DNA from: Brienomyrus brachyistius
Lineage: Eukaryota > Chordata > Actinopteri > Osteoglossiformes > Mormyridae
Reading direction: 5' to 3'
NCBI RefSeq assembly: GCF_023856365.1
Contig: NC_064537.1
Coordinates: 6,708,324 to 6,772,323, forward strand
Length of the DNA stretch: 64,000 nt
This document shows, one piece after another, positions 12,256-24,115 of this stretch (position 1 is the stretch's first letter; each line of letters starts with the position of its first letter). Made by a program: the position numbers and the translations under genes. A model generated the notes under the pieces. The model did not search any database and had not been told where the DNA came from. It saw only the letters and a program-made list of their open reading frames with translations.

Positions 12256-13565
12256 GCATTCCCCCATAAGAAATATTCCAAAATACTTTTGCTTAAAACC
12301 TGGCAGAGAGAAAAACAGTCGCTCTACTACTCGCTGTAAAAGTGCTAGACTGAGGATAAAATGAACACAGGATCAGTGCCGAAAATTTCCAGGTCTGTCT
12401 TGCGTACGTAGAAATGTATGGCTTCAGCTGAAATTGGGTTACCTCTCCAGCTAAACCCACCCCTGCAAAAACCCTACAATTGTATTTACTGTCCCAGGCA
12501 GGTGCTTAATAGATTTTTCCCTTTAGGTTTCCTTATTTCGCGAGTCACTCCTGGTAGCTTGCGAGCTAACAACGTACAGTACAGGCGTTTACGAGACTGA
12601 AGGTCGAAGTTTAATTGACTATAAGGAGAAATGCTAAGTTAGTGTTTTGAACCATCTGGGCCCACCTCCCATAGGACCAGGCAGCGTTCCCACATCGACA
12701 CCGTCCACCATGACAGCAGCGCTGCCACGTTCCTGCAGTACATCAGCCGTTTCTGTTCAGCCGTCGGCCGCGAATCACCGTGCTTTCACACGGGACGTCT
12801 AAAACCCGAACCGTCACGGTTTACCCACCCCAAACACACTGTTCTTGACGTTAGACAAGGGCCGCAACCGCAGAAAAGCCTATTCAACTCCACGAAGAAA
12901 CATCCTAATGGTTTAAGTATCCACAGGAAATTACAATATCAGATTGCAATTTCAGTGCCATTTAGAGTAATTAATTGTAAGTTTGCAACTGCAATGATTT
13001 TCCTGAAATCAGAATCTGGGGACGTGCTGCCCGTAAGCTCTGCACATTCTGTACTCGGCTGAATCGTAATGCTTTAGTCAATGAACCAATTCGCCTGCAC
13101 TGTCAAAAAGGAGGGATTTCTGTTCCTTACAAATGCAGTTCCTGTCCCCTCCTCTCTGACACGTGATTGTCGTGGTCACATCACAGTGAAATGACATCAT
13201 TGTCCCAGTGGGGGATGGGGGGGGAGGGGGTTCAGGTCTGTGTTGAGTGCAAAACTGGGCATTTATCATTAAAATATATGCTCTTGCTGCTTTCATAGTT
13301 ATTCGGAAACACAGCTGGAGCTTCTGGGAGACTGCAGGGAAAATAGATTTTAATGATTTATGAGACCGGATGTACATGTGTGTCTGCATGTGTGTTGACA
13401 GTGCGTGTGTGTGTGTCTGCCAGTTGTGTTGACAGTGCATGTTTGTGTGGCTGCATATGCGTCTGACTCACTGCACCTGCGCACACACATGTCCATGTTT
13501 GTTTGTGGGCCTGGGTGCAGCTGTGTGTTAAAGGAGGCTTGCACAGCAATCTGTGTGCACAAACT

Positions 13566-14320
13566 GGCACCCAAATGTCAGAGTGCATCACTGGTGCCCT
13601 GCGCAGATGTACAGTCAAAGGTCAGGCTGCATCATCAGTAATCTGCGCAGACCTGCTTCTGAAGATCAGGCGGCATCACCGGTGGCCCGTAAAGACATAT
13701 AGTCAAAGGTCAGACTGCATCACCGGTGGCCTGCGCAGACCTAACCCTAACGGCCAGACTGCATGACCGGTGGCCTGCGCAGACCTGCCCCCAAAGGCCA
13801 GACTGCATCACCAGTGCCCTGCGCAGACCTGCCCCCAAAGGCCAGACTGCATTACCAGTGGCCTGCGCAGACCTAACCCTAAAGGTCAGACTGCATCACC
13901 GGTGCCTTGCGCAGACCTGCCCCCAAAGGCCAGACTGCATCACCAGTGGCCTGCGCAGACCTAACCCTAACGGCCAGACTGCATGACCGGTGGCCTGCGC
14001 AGACCTGCCCCCAAAGGCCAGACTGCATCACCAGTGCCCTGCGCAGACCTGCCCCCAAAGGCCAGACTGCATCACCAGTGGCCTGCGCAGACCTAACCCT
14101 AAAGGTCAGACTGCATCACCGGTGCCTTGCGCAGACCTGCCCCCAAAGGCCAGACTGCATGTCCGGTGGCCTGCGCAGACCTGCCCCCAAATGTCAGGCT
14201 GCATCACTGGTGGTCTCCGCAGACATACAGTCAAAGGTCAGACTATATCACAGTTGGCCTGCGCAGACCCTGCCCCCAAAGGTCAGACTATATCACAGTT
14301 GGCCTGCGCAGACCCTGCCT
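13566..14320. repeat. 44-bp minisatellite with 220-bp higher-order repeat
   Basis: About 17 copies of a 44-bp unit containing GCCTGCGCAGACCTGCCCCC and AAAGGCCAGACTGCATCACC. A five-unit block recurs at exactly 220 bp: CTAACCCTAACGGCCAGACT begins at 13741 and again at 13961. Some units carry CCTAACCCTAA, resembling two telomere repeats. Outer units are more diverged than inner ones. Long forward frames (up to 197 codons) across it arise because the unit has few stops. Confidence 0.95.
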
Positions 14321-15639
14321 CTGACACACACCGCTGCTGTGACAAATCTCCCTGTCTTGGAATGCAGTCTCAGAAGATTTGGAGAGCGAAAACTACACTG
14401 AGTTCCTGTGAAAAATTCATACTGCTTCTTATTGCATTCAGGAAACGAAGGCTTGGAGCCACACAGAGTGGGTCGGGGACCGGGCCCAGGGAGGGAGCAG
14501 GCGAAGGCCCACACCGGACACAAAATCACGGCTTTTGCAGGGGTGCAGTCACTGACTTTTCCCAATGCATGTCCCAAATCTGAATCTGATTCAGGAAATG
14601 GCAATGTGACCTTTATCAAGAGCACGCCTCATGGACACCCATTTCCTTAGCAGGAGCATGCAGAACATAGCATGTGCAATGCAAATTTGATTTTTTTTTT
14701 CTTTAAATACATAAACATACATACACCCGCACTGAAACGCACATGCAAATGGACATATTGAGCAATGAATATATCTGATAGGAGTATCTACAAACATACT
14801 GAGCATTGGCTATATCTGATAAAAGCTCTTTGAACTGCTGCAAGTCGTGCTTTTTCTTCAGTATCAGCAAACCTATTCTACGGCATTTTCACAGCATCGC
14901 AGCATCGGATGTCCTATTATTTCCTCAGTAGGCGGGGGTGGGGGGGGGGGGGATGATGAGCACGAATTGGGAACTTCACACATGTTGAAATCAAAAGAAT
15001 GAACCAGTCAATCCAAATTCACCCCCTCCCCTTCATGAAGATTGACAGGGAACATGGAAATGCCCTAATAACCAGTATTGCACACGTATCTAAGCTAAAA
15101 AAAACCAGCCTGTAAGCCAAGCACAGCAGTTGCCAACCATACGAGTTTAATCCAGTGTGTAATGGGATCCTAGGACAGTGCATTCTGTGCAAAAATGCTG
15201 TTTATCTCTGATCAAAGCTTAAGAGTTTAACATAAGGTGCAAACATCCACCTGTAGGCCCATATGACACATGTACATACAGGCCAGACAACTTTGGAACA
15301 TAAAGACCCCGGAATGTGTCAACAAGCAAAAAAAAATGTAAAATATTAAACAAACGAAAGAAGGCTAGTCGCAAACTGGCTCTCCACGCATTGGCGGCAG
15401 GTCAATGCCACGGTTTGTTTCACCAACAGCACCATGTGCTGTGGGGCCAGAGCCTGCCAGTGCCGCTCAGGACTACAAACATGGCCGTGCTGTCATGCTC
15501 TCTCGTTGGTATCTACATGCGCTGTGCCTCGTCATGCCAGTCGAGTGCAACAGCTGAGCGAGCTGTAATCCAAGCCGACGACAGTGGACAGTGGATTAAA
15601 TATCAAGAATGTACGGGGCTCCCACATGTCTGAACACAG

Positions 15640-15800
15640 CTTATCTAAACCGTCAACTCACCTCAATCCCAATCATTTTCCATCCAGGCCCTAAACACAC
15701 CTCTTCTAAATCCCAAACATACTCCATGCAGACTCCAAACCCACCTTGTCTAAACCCCAAGCATTCGCCACTGAGATCTCAAACACACCATGCCAAGAAC
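15640..15800. repeat. Degenerate ~43-bp tandem repeat
   Basis: About four diverged copies share CTAAACC/CTAAATCCC, CAA(A/G)CAT and CCAAACACACC-like segments. Old and poorly conserved. Confidence 0.5.
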
Positions 15801-16162
15801 CCCATTTGGACGAAATTCACACTGTCCATCTGCACACCAACCAGACTGCAAACAGTGAACAAATCCATTTCAGACCATCAACAGGCCCCAAATGGAGAGG
15901 CATGGTGTTTGGCAAATCTGTCCTCAGACAGCTAAAACCACAAAGCGATTTTACACATCTCTAGTGTCGTGAGGAATCCATTTCCTAAAAGACTAACAAT
16001 TGTACTAACAGGAAATACAGGACTCACACCTCACAACATTCACATATCCGTGGTTTTTAAATAATGATTCATTAGTCATTTATACTCATATCGGAAAATG
16101 AGAGTGCACACCAATCTAAAATATTCATTTTCATTTCAAAGATTCATAGATTAAAGGCCATC

Positions 16163-16260
16163 GTGGATTGGCACCCTGTCCAGAGTACACCTCGTCCCAT
16201 ACCTTGTGCTTTCATGAACTGCTGAAAGGTCACCACAGCTCTGCTTTGGATAAGCAGTTA
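16163..16260 (+). repeat. Short family A fragment
   Basis: GATTGGCACCCTGTCCAGAG, then CTTTGGATAAGCAGTTA, as in the tail of family A. Confidence 0.55.
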
Positions 16261-16542
16261 TTTTGTTACGCCCCCCCTAACTTGCTAACCAGCCATACCT
16301 TAGCATTGTATTGCTCCATCATTACTTTCAATCAGGACACCGCTGGGTGTGTCTCTGTTAGCTCAGCCGTACTTGATTAGTTGGTAGTTGCCATGGCTAC
16401 GTTCTCAGCTTGAGGCTAATGCTGCAATCACATGACTCCGTTGTCAATGTGCGGCCTGACAATATGGTGGGTGGTCCTCACATGTGTAGCTTACAGAGGG
16501 GAGGCGACAAAATATTTCACATATCCTGTTATTTATCTAATG

Positions 16543-16737
16543 CAGCGGTGGCCAATCTTATCCGCAAAGGGCCGGTGTGTGTGCAGGTTTTTTGAGGTAA
16601 CCTGTAGGTCAGCTGTTCAAACCCAGGTATGAGGACTCTTCAGCCATTCAGTCCTCTAATTAGTAATCTAATTAGGGAGTGGCAGCAAAAACCCGCATAC
16701 GCACCGGCCCTTTTGCAAATAAGATTGAACACCCCCA
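16543..16737. mobile_element. 195-bp hAT-like MITE with perfect 8-bp TSD
   Basis: Left end CAGCGGTGGCCAATCTTATC; the right end is its inverse and shares CAATCTTAT, GGGCCGGTG and GGTTTTT over about 45 bp. The 8-bp direct repeat ATCTAATG flanks it at 16535-16542 and 16738-16745. Both TSD length and terminal sequence fit hAT. No ORF, so non-autonomous. Confidence 0.9.
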
Positions 16738-19700
16738 ATCTAATGGGTCATGTAGAGTCTGGCTAACGTTAGAGATATTTACCATTTTCAGGGTTAGTAG
16801 GCCAAGCTTTAAGTAGTGATGGGGAACAACGTTGAGTTAAATAAACTCACCAATAAACTCACCAATGTGTATAATAATGCCACAGAATATTTAGTCTAAA
16901 TTTCCCCATTTATCCCAGTCGCCACTTCAACTTAAAGCAACACCACACTAAAATAATCACATGAAAGGTCGCTCAATGATCTCACACAGCAATTTTAGGT
17001 GCCATGCAGACTACTCCAAGAAATACCCATAATGCATCACTTTGTTGTCATCCGGAGTCCCTTCTTTATTCACAGTAACCATTATTGCCATTTGCTGGCA
17101 TGGCCACCCATGATTGGCTATCAGCTGTGGAGAAAAGGCCTCAATTCATCAATAGGTAAAAACCGTCCTCTGAAGTTTCATGTCCGATTCCTAAGTTAGA
17201 CCCGCCTACTGACATCCCATTGGCTGACCTCTACTTGACACTGGCCACTCCCCTTTCTAGTAGCTGTTTATCTATAACAAGAGGTGGGGAAATAAAAATA
17301 ATAAGTGAAGTCAACAGCTCATATTATGCAATGGGTCCAAGTGTTGGATTTGAAAGTTCGGATCAATATGCATTAAATTGAATTGGGAACCCTAATATAG
17401 ATCCGTTTACCACGGACAATCCTGATATATGCATATTTGTGTGCGCGCGTGTGTGTGTATTGTTACATAACGTCTTACATAATGCTGAAATTCGCTCTTC
17501 CCCTACACTTGTGCATTCCGCCCACTCCGAGAAGGGTCTTCACCACACTTCATCACCGGTTACATCTGAGTCACATCAATCCCATCACAGCAGTGCCCCC
17601 TTCCACCACACAATGCCATCCGCGGCGTCGAAAAGCTCCCAGTGCCAGCCGATTCGCAAACGCTGCCACCTTCTAACCCCCGGGGCCCAAAATGACATGA
17701 AATCGCAGCGACCGCTGACCAGTGATCATAATAAAACAAATAAACAGAACAAGTGACAATAAACATGGACCATGTGAAGAGGCGCGGCCCGGTTGCCCTG
17801 CAGATATAACCCAGATCCGTGATAAAAGTTCAGGGTTCAGACAACAGGAGGAAAGTGCTGCTTGCATTGCATAGCTTTGGCTGCTAAGCGGCTTCGTAGG
17901 AGTACAGCACGGCAAGCAGCTCGGCGCAAAGCTGCCGACTGATTCTTAGGTCCTATCTATTCGCTGTCGACTCCTGCCAAGCACACGGAAGGCACTCCGC
18001 CAACGTCCCCTGTCGTCTGCCTGGGTCTCCAGGCTTGCCGATGGCGTGACGATTGAGTCCATCCACCTTGCTGTCGTTCTGACCTCTTACTCTTTCGCCA
18101 TCGGCGTGTCTCTGTGCACTGTGGTGTTTTCTCACAATATGCCCAGCACAAGGCGGCTTCACTGTGATTCGAGGCAAAAGTCCTGACTGGGTTGGATTTG
18201 AACGGGAGTCCCCTTGTTTGTTTTGTGTGTGGTCCACAGCCATCGATATGCCTCCTCTGCTGCTTCATCATCGTCTCAAAAGAACCATTCTGATCGAAAC
18301 CTGTCAATAATAGAGCAGATTAAACTTGCTGTAGTTTACATAGCACTGAATCTATCATACAAATATCATGTATCTGTGCCTCCCCCATCCCTGTACCCCC
18401 CCATACCGGTGTCTCCCGTCTTTCTCTGAGCCCCCATACCGGTGTGTCCTGTCTTTCCCTGAGCCCCCCATTTCTCTCCCATTCTGCCGGTAGCCTATCA
18501 GAGCACAGGGCCTTCCTTTCTTCCAGCTTGGCTCTAGCCCCATCCGTAGGCTCAGGGAACAGACCGTCGGCACCTTTCCCACGGTGTGCTAAGCGGGCTC
18601 TGCCAAGGTGGGAACGTCTCAGTCCCGCCCCCCCACGCTGCCCCCAGAACGCCGTCGCTCCCGCTCCAGAGGCCCAGCAGGGATCCCGTCGCCAAGCGGG
18701 TCACGGTCGCAGAAGCAAAAAAAATTAAATAAATATTTCCCAGACTCTCGTGAACAAGCTACAGTAAATGCACAGCTGTATGTACAAGTAATGTTCACAA
18801 AGGCATCTGCTGAGCTCGCTGATGATGTCATCCTGAGGCCTGCAGCGGAGCGTGTCCATGTCGTTATGGTCTTTCTCACCTAACGCCACGCATGGCCACG
18901 CGATGGCAAGTTAATCCGCTGCATCGCCACCTCACTTGTCATATCGACATGCAGACAGCTCTGTCATATCTGTCGATGCATTTAAAACGACCTTAACGAG
19001 ATAAATATTATTCGTTCGTTAAAATTAATGAGGTCAGTAATTATAAGTAAACAGCCATCACGCACAGTATAGTGGTTATGTGGTGGTCAAAAGCATGCGA
19101 TCTACAATTTTTCATGTGTGGCAGTTTCTTTGTTTCGCTGAGGAAAAAACGTTCATTAAACATTAAAGCAATCTAAAGTGCAGGGTAGTCAAAAATGTGT
19201 GATCTACAATGCAGATTAGCAAAATGTGCAGGAATGTTTCTCTGAAGAAAACCACAAAACATCACAGAAACCTAACGGTGTTTCGATGCAGTTTTGCATT
19301 GTCAGGCTTACAGGCAGGGACAGTATAAGTATTCCTGCTGCACTTCACCACGTGCTCTGAGAAGAGGCGGATTCCTGCAGCTGTGGAGCACGGCTGTCCC
19401 GCCACCTGCGCCACACCCATGCTGCTCGGTGCTGATTGGCCTTTGCGTTGCATTTCTGCACATGCGTTCCTCCACCTCACTCAGCTTTACCCATAACATG
19501 GATGCTGCTCCATTTCGGGGGTCTGATTTGTTAGTGCCGCCCCGTCAAAGCAAAGTCAGCTACGAATAATTTATTGAAGGATTAACTTATTTGAAACAAA
19601 CCGCATGCTGTCAGGAGTACTGCAACTCGGCGACTCCCTTCCCAGCTGGGGACTCAGCGGGAATGGAGGTGGCTAATTGGCCAGCAGACTGACCAATCAA

Positions 19701-20153
19701 ATACCTCGATGACTCATAGCCAGAGTACATGTAGGTCCCCATACAGATAATGGCAAGAGAACAGAGGTGAGAACACAGGAGCCAAAGGTAGGTTTTTAAA
19801 ACCGCTTTGGTATCAAACTATTTAGAGGGCAGACTGTCATGGCGGGCAGAATTTTCCCTAGATTGTGTGCGTGGTGTGTTGGGGGGGCAGGGAGGGGGGA
19901 AGTATCAGTTCAGAGTTTAATGACAATAATAATGCTGCAGTAGAAACTGGCAATGGAACGTATAATGGATAAAATAATGACTGAGCCTTTACACCAGAAG
20001 AATGTAACACTATGAATTCGCAGCATAATTACAATGACGAACGGTGGGTTCAAATTACATGGAATTTGGGAGGGAAAGTGATAAGCCATGGCTGAGCTGA
20101 AACAATCCCAGTACCGGGGGGTGAACTGAGTTACCTGCTACTGGACTTTTTTA

Positions 20154-20310
20154 AGGTGGGGGACCTAAGAGGGTCATAATTTATCATTGGGGATTTTATC
20201 ATTACCCAATGATATGTTTTCAATCGTTGAGTGACAGGGCAGTGGAAATTCCAGGAACCAATCAGCTTTCAGTTGGGGCCAGCTCCCCTGTGCCCCCACC
20301 CCTTTATGCA
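20154..20310 (+). repeat. Family D dispersed repeat, copy 1
   Basis: It shares ordered motifs with three other segments in this window: TAAGAGGG(G)(C/T)CATAAT, CCAATGATATGTTTT, GAGTGACAGG, CCAATCAGCTTTCAG and a CCCC-rich end. Not classified. Confidence 0.8.
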
Positions 20311-21053
20311 CCCATGCATCATCTATAGCACTCGGATCCATCAGCCAGGTAAACATCTCTCTGGGGGGGGGGGGGTTGATGGGGCATTAGCCCAGCGAAC
20401 TCAGAGCCCATTGAACAATCCCACCCACCCGGTTTGCAAGTCCACCCTGCACCCTGCAGCCATGCTCACATAGACTGGGGGGGGGGGGGGATGCTGGAAT
20501 GTTCCCATGCCTCAGCACCTGCAAGCTCAAAAATTAAAAAAAAAAAAAAAAAAACGGAAGCAAACATCTAGGTCTCACAGACAGCCAAATGTTTTTAGAT
20601 TTTATCTCCAAAGTTCCGTTCAGTATAAAGATGTGGATGAGGATTTCAGCAGATACCAAAAAGACACTGTGTGGAAATTCTACAGTGGTTCTGACCAGCA
20701 ACTCTGTCCTTTTTAGGGAAAAAGCTATCGTGATCAAAAGATAAAGAGACTCTGATTTTGAGTCTGCCAACTGATCTTGTACACTCACATCCAGCAACAG
20801 ATCACATTACAGTATGAGTGAGATATTTAATGGTAAATGAATATACACAAAGGAAAGGTAAAGGAATATGAACAACTGACCCCTGCAGGGAATTTCTGTA
20901 GCCCTTAACGGGGTAAATTTACCAAAACTGCTCTTACATAAAATTAAAATAAAATAAAATAACCATCCCATCCTTTCCTAGCAATTGCCTATTAAATCAA
21001 GGTCACGGTGATCCAGAGCTTATTCCAGGAAGCACAGGGTGCAAGACTCCGGA

Positions 21054-21565
21054 ATACCACGTGGTGGTCTGTGTGTTTGTGTCTGTCTCACACACAAATA
21101 CCTGAATACCACGTGGCGGTCTGTGTGTTTTTGTCTGTCTCACACACAAATACCTGAATACCACGTGGTGGTCTGTGTGTTTGTGTCTGTCTCACACACA
21201 AATACCTGAATACCACATGGCGGTCTGTGTGTTTGTGTCTGTCTCACACACAAATACCTGAATACCACGTGGCGGTCTGTGTGTTTGTGTCTGTCTCACA
21301 CACATATACCTGAATACCACGTGGCGGTCTGTGTGTTTGTGTCTGTCTCACACACAAATACCTGAATACCACGTGGCGGTCTGTGTGTTTGTGTCTGTCT
21401 CACACACAAATACCTGAATACCACGTGGCGGTCTGTGTGTTTGTGTCTGTCTCACACACATATACCTGAATACCACGTGGTGGTCTGTGTGTTTTTGTCT
21501 GTCTCACACACAAATACCTGAATACCACGTGGTGGTCTGTGTGTTTGTGTCTGTCTCACACACAG
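21054..21565. repeat. 52-bp minisatellite carrying a CACGTG box per unit
   Basis: About 10 nearly identical copies. Each unit has ATACCACGTGGCGGTCTGTG, then TTTGTGTCTGTCTCACACAC and AAATACCTGA. All but one unit carry the palindrome CCACGTGG (one has ACATGG). TTTGTGT and ACACAAA in each unit can pair as a small hairpin. The left flank (CCAGGAAGCACAGGGTGCAA) looks like family A, suggesting it arose inside that repeat. Confidence 0.95.
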
Positions 21566-23822
21566 TAGAAATTCACCTGAACTGCACTTATTCAGTCTAT
21601 TCAGGGGAAAAACACATAAACACAAACACACTCAGACACACAGAGGGCCAGAACTGAACACACAGCCTCCATGCTGTCCCATCTAGCTGTCGAAAAGTAT
21701 GGACCAGCTCATTTATCACTTTAAAAATAGAGCCTTTCAAAATTGTAGGTCACTCTGGGTAAATATTTACTAAGCACATTTACTGAGCAGATAAAGCAAT
21801 TTTCCGCAATTACATGCGGTGTAAACACCGAGATTATGATTGAAAATTAAGTCAAGTGTCATCAAATCTGAACACAATAACAGCTGAAAATAGTGAACAC
21901 CCCCCATCCCCCCACTGGTACACCGCAAGGTCATGTTGGGTACAGTCTGTATTTTTGGTCATTAACCCACAGAAAATGGAGCGCGCGCTTTCATTTCCTC
22001 GCACTACCACCAGGGGATGCGGGGGGGGGGGACCTTCACCAGAGGGTCCTTTAACGTGAGGCCAGTTTGACGAGGCGTCGAGTCGCTGTTTCCATGGCAA
22101 CCGATATAGCGAGAAAACATACTTCTGGTATATTCATCGTCACCCGTCTTCGATGCTCGGTGACCAACCTGAATGCGTTGGGGTGCCTCACAAGGCCTGT
22201 GTGATATGCCCCCCCCACACACCCAATGCTCCACTATTTTGCACCTACTTCAGTGGTTCACCTGCGAGCTGGAGGGATAATGAAGATTAATTGTGGAGAT
22301 TAGCCTCCCACCCTGCTATGTGAGTGCTGGGAGGCCTGGAGCTGGGTTATCGGACCCTGTAAGGGGGGGGGCGGGGGGTGCTCATCACAAGAAGCACATT
22401 CACCCCCACACAAAGAGCAGGGAGGGGGGGGGGGCAAAGCCTGCAGTTTCACCCTGACCATGCGTCTGGAAACGTGCAACTTTAGCACGAAAAATGACGA
22501 GCCGAACAGGCCATGGGCTACAGAGGGGTGCAGACTGGTCTGCTGCCCCTAACCCTGAGACACGGGGGCTGCAGGACCTGCCCGCCCTGCAGCATCATGC
22601 GCAGCGTGCGGATGGAGAGGCTGCTGCCATGGCGATATGTCGCCGGGAGGTGGTGACCTTTATGGTTACTTGGTAGCCAGTCGCTACTCTGGTGTCCACT
22701 GTCCAGTATTTCTTATTAAACACAAATGTAAATAGTATTTAATTCTTTTTTTAATTGAGCTACATCGCACTACTGTAATGACCAGTAACACAGTCTTTAT
22801 TTTCTAGCCTATTTTCACCAATATCTCTGCTCAGACATATTGAAGATGATTATACACATTGTATTATGGGAGCTCAACTGGGAATCAATGGGCTTCTAGA
22901 AAAGTCAGTACGCCCATGCAGCCATTATCCAATCACCTTCTCAGCACAGTGTTCGCGGCGATTTGTACTAATACAAAATAACGATATGAAAAAAAAAATC
23001 CTGTAAATGGAGCTGTTATTGAAGTTACTGAAAGTTAAGTTACTGCCATTGCCTGAGGTGTGGTATTGCAATAACGAAAAGGGTCAAACCTAAATAACCA
23101 ATAAAAATCTCTCCTAAATAGTTTTATATCCTTTGAACACTTCCTAGTCTGCCCTATTGATGGAGCTTTCATTTCCACCTTTGCACATGATGGCAGTTAT
23201 CTGTACCCTTGCGAAGGAATCCATCACCGACGTCCGCTAACCCCATGGAGGAAACCTCATTTAGAGTCTCCTCCTCTGACGGCCTGCTTGCGCTGAAAAC
23301 ATCCTGACCTCGCTGCGGCAGGAAGATTCGCGCTTCCTGTGCGTTCAGAATGGGTGTCAACCCCTCCACTAGGGGGCACCGTGGAGAAGTTCCCCCTAAG
23401 GGCATACCCTTTAATGTTTAATTTGGATTCATTCATCCCCCCAAATAAATAGACTATTGCATTTAAATAATTAGTTGTGCCCCCCCAATATCAAGCTCTC
23501 TCCACGAGTATTGCTTCCCGCCTCCTCCCGGGAGATGGCTGACGGTAAACTATTATTTTTTAATTGGTACTGCTTCCGCTCGGCGACAGCAGGAACTGGG
23601 AGCATCATGAGTCACATGGCATGGGTCTGGGTGCCTCAGCTGGACGCGGAGCAGGGGGGTGGGGGGTGCGAGCCAGCGAGCCAGCCTTCTGTGTGAGTCC
23701 GTGACAGCATGAGCGGCCCGAGGGATCACAGAGCCGCGGGGAGGAAGCTGGAAGAGGCTGGCTGTGAGAAGCTGTGTCCCCGAAGGTCAGGATGGTAGGG
23801 GGTACAGGAACACTCTGGAGGG

Positions 23823-23825
<3 letters not shown>

Positions 23826-23856
<31 letters not shown>
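23826..23856 (+). repeat. (AC)n microsatellite
   Basis: About 15 perfect AC repeats. Confidence 0.95.
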
Positions 23857-23857
<1 letters not shown>

Positions 23858-23934
23858 CTTGCCCATCATGACTGCAAATCTCTTTTGCCATTGGCTGCAC
23901 AGCCACGCAACATGAAAGCTGGAAAGGAATGATT

Positions 23935-24115
23935 TTTAAGGAAGGGGGCATAAGAGGGGCCGTAATTCATACAGATGGGGCGACCTTATCATTAGCCAAT
24001 GTTATGTTGTGAAATGGTGATAAGTGAGGGGGCACTCGAGCAGCCAAGCAGCTGTCAGCTGGGGCCAGCGCCCCTTAGGCCCCGCCCTCGTACCTGCCCC
24101 TGGATGCTGGGATGA
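23935..24115 (+). repeat. Family D dispersed repeat, copy 2
   Basis: GGGGCATAAGAGGGGCCGTA, GCCAATGTTATGTTG, CAGCTGTCAGCTGGGGCCAG. More diverged than copies 1 and 3. Confidence 0.75.

Noticed and set aside
13907..14583. Forward ORFs of 164 and 197 codons
   Set aside because: They run through the 44-bp minisatellite in different frames and match nothing known.
17950..18245. CpG-containing segment with reverse ORFs of 96 and 116 codons inside the cacng2 intron
   Set aside because: No similarity recognised and no splice signals; could be an old transposon piece but evidence is insufficient.
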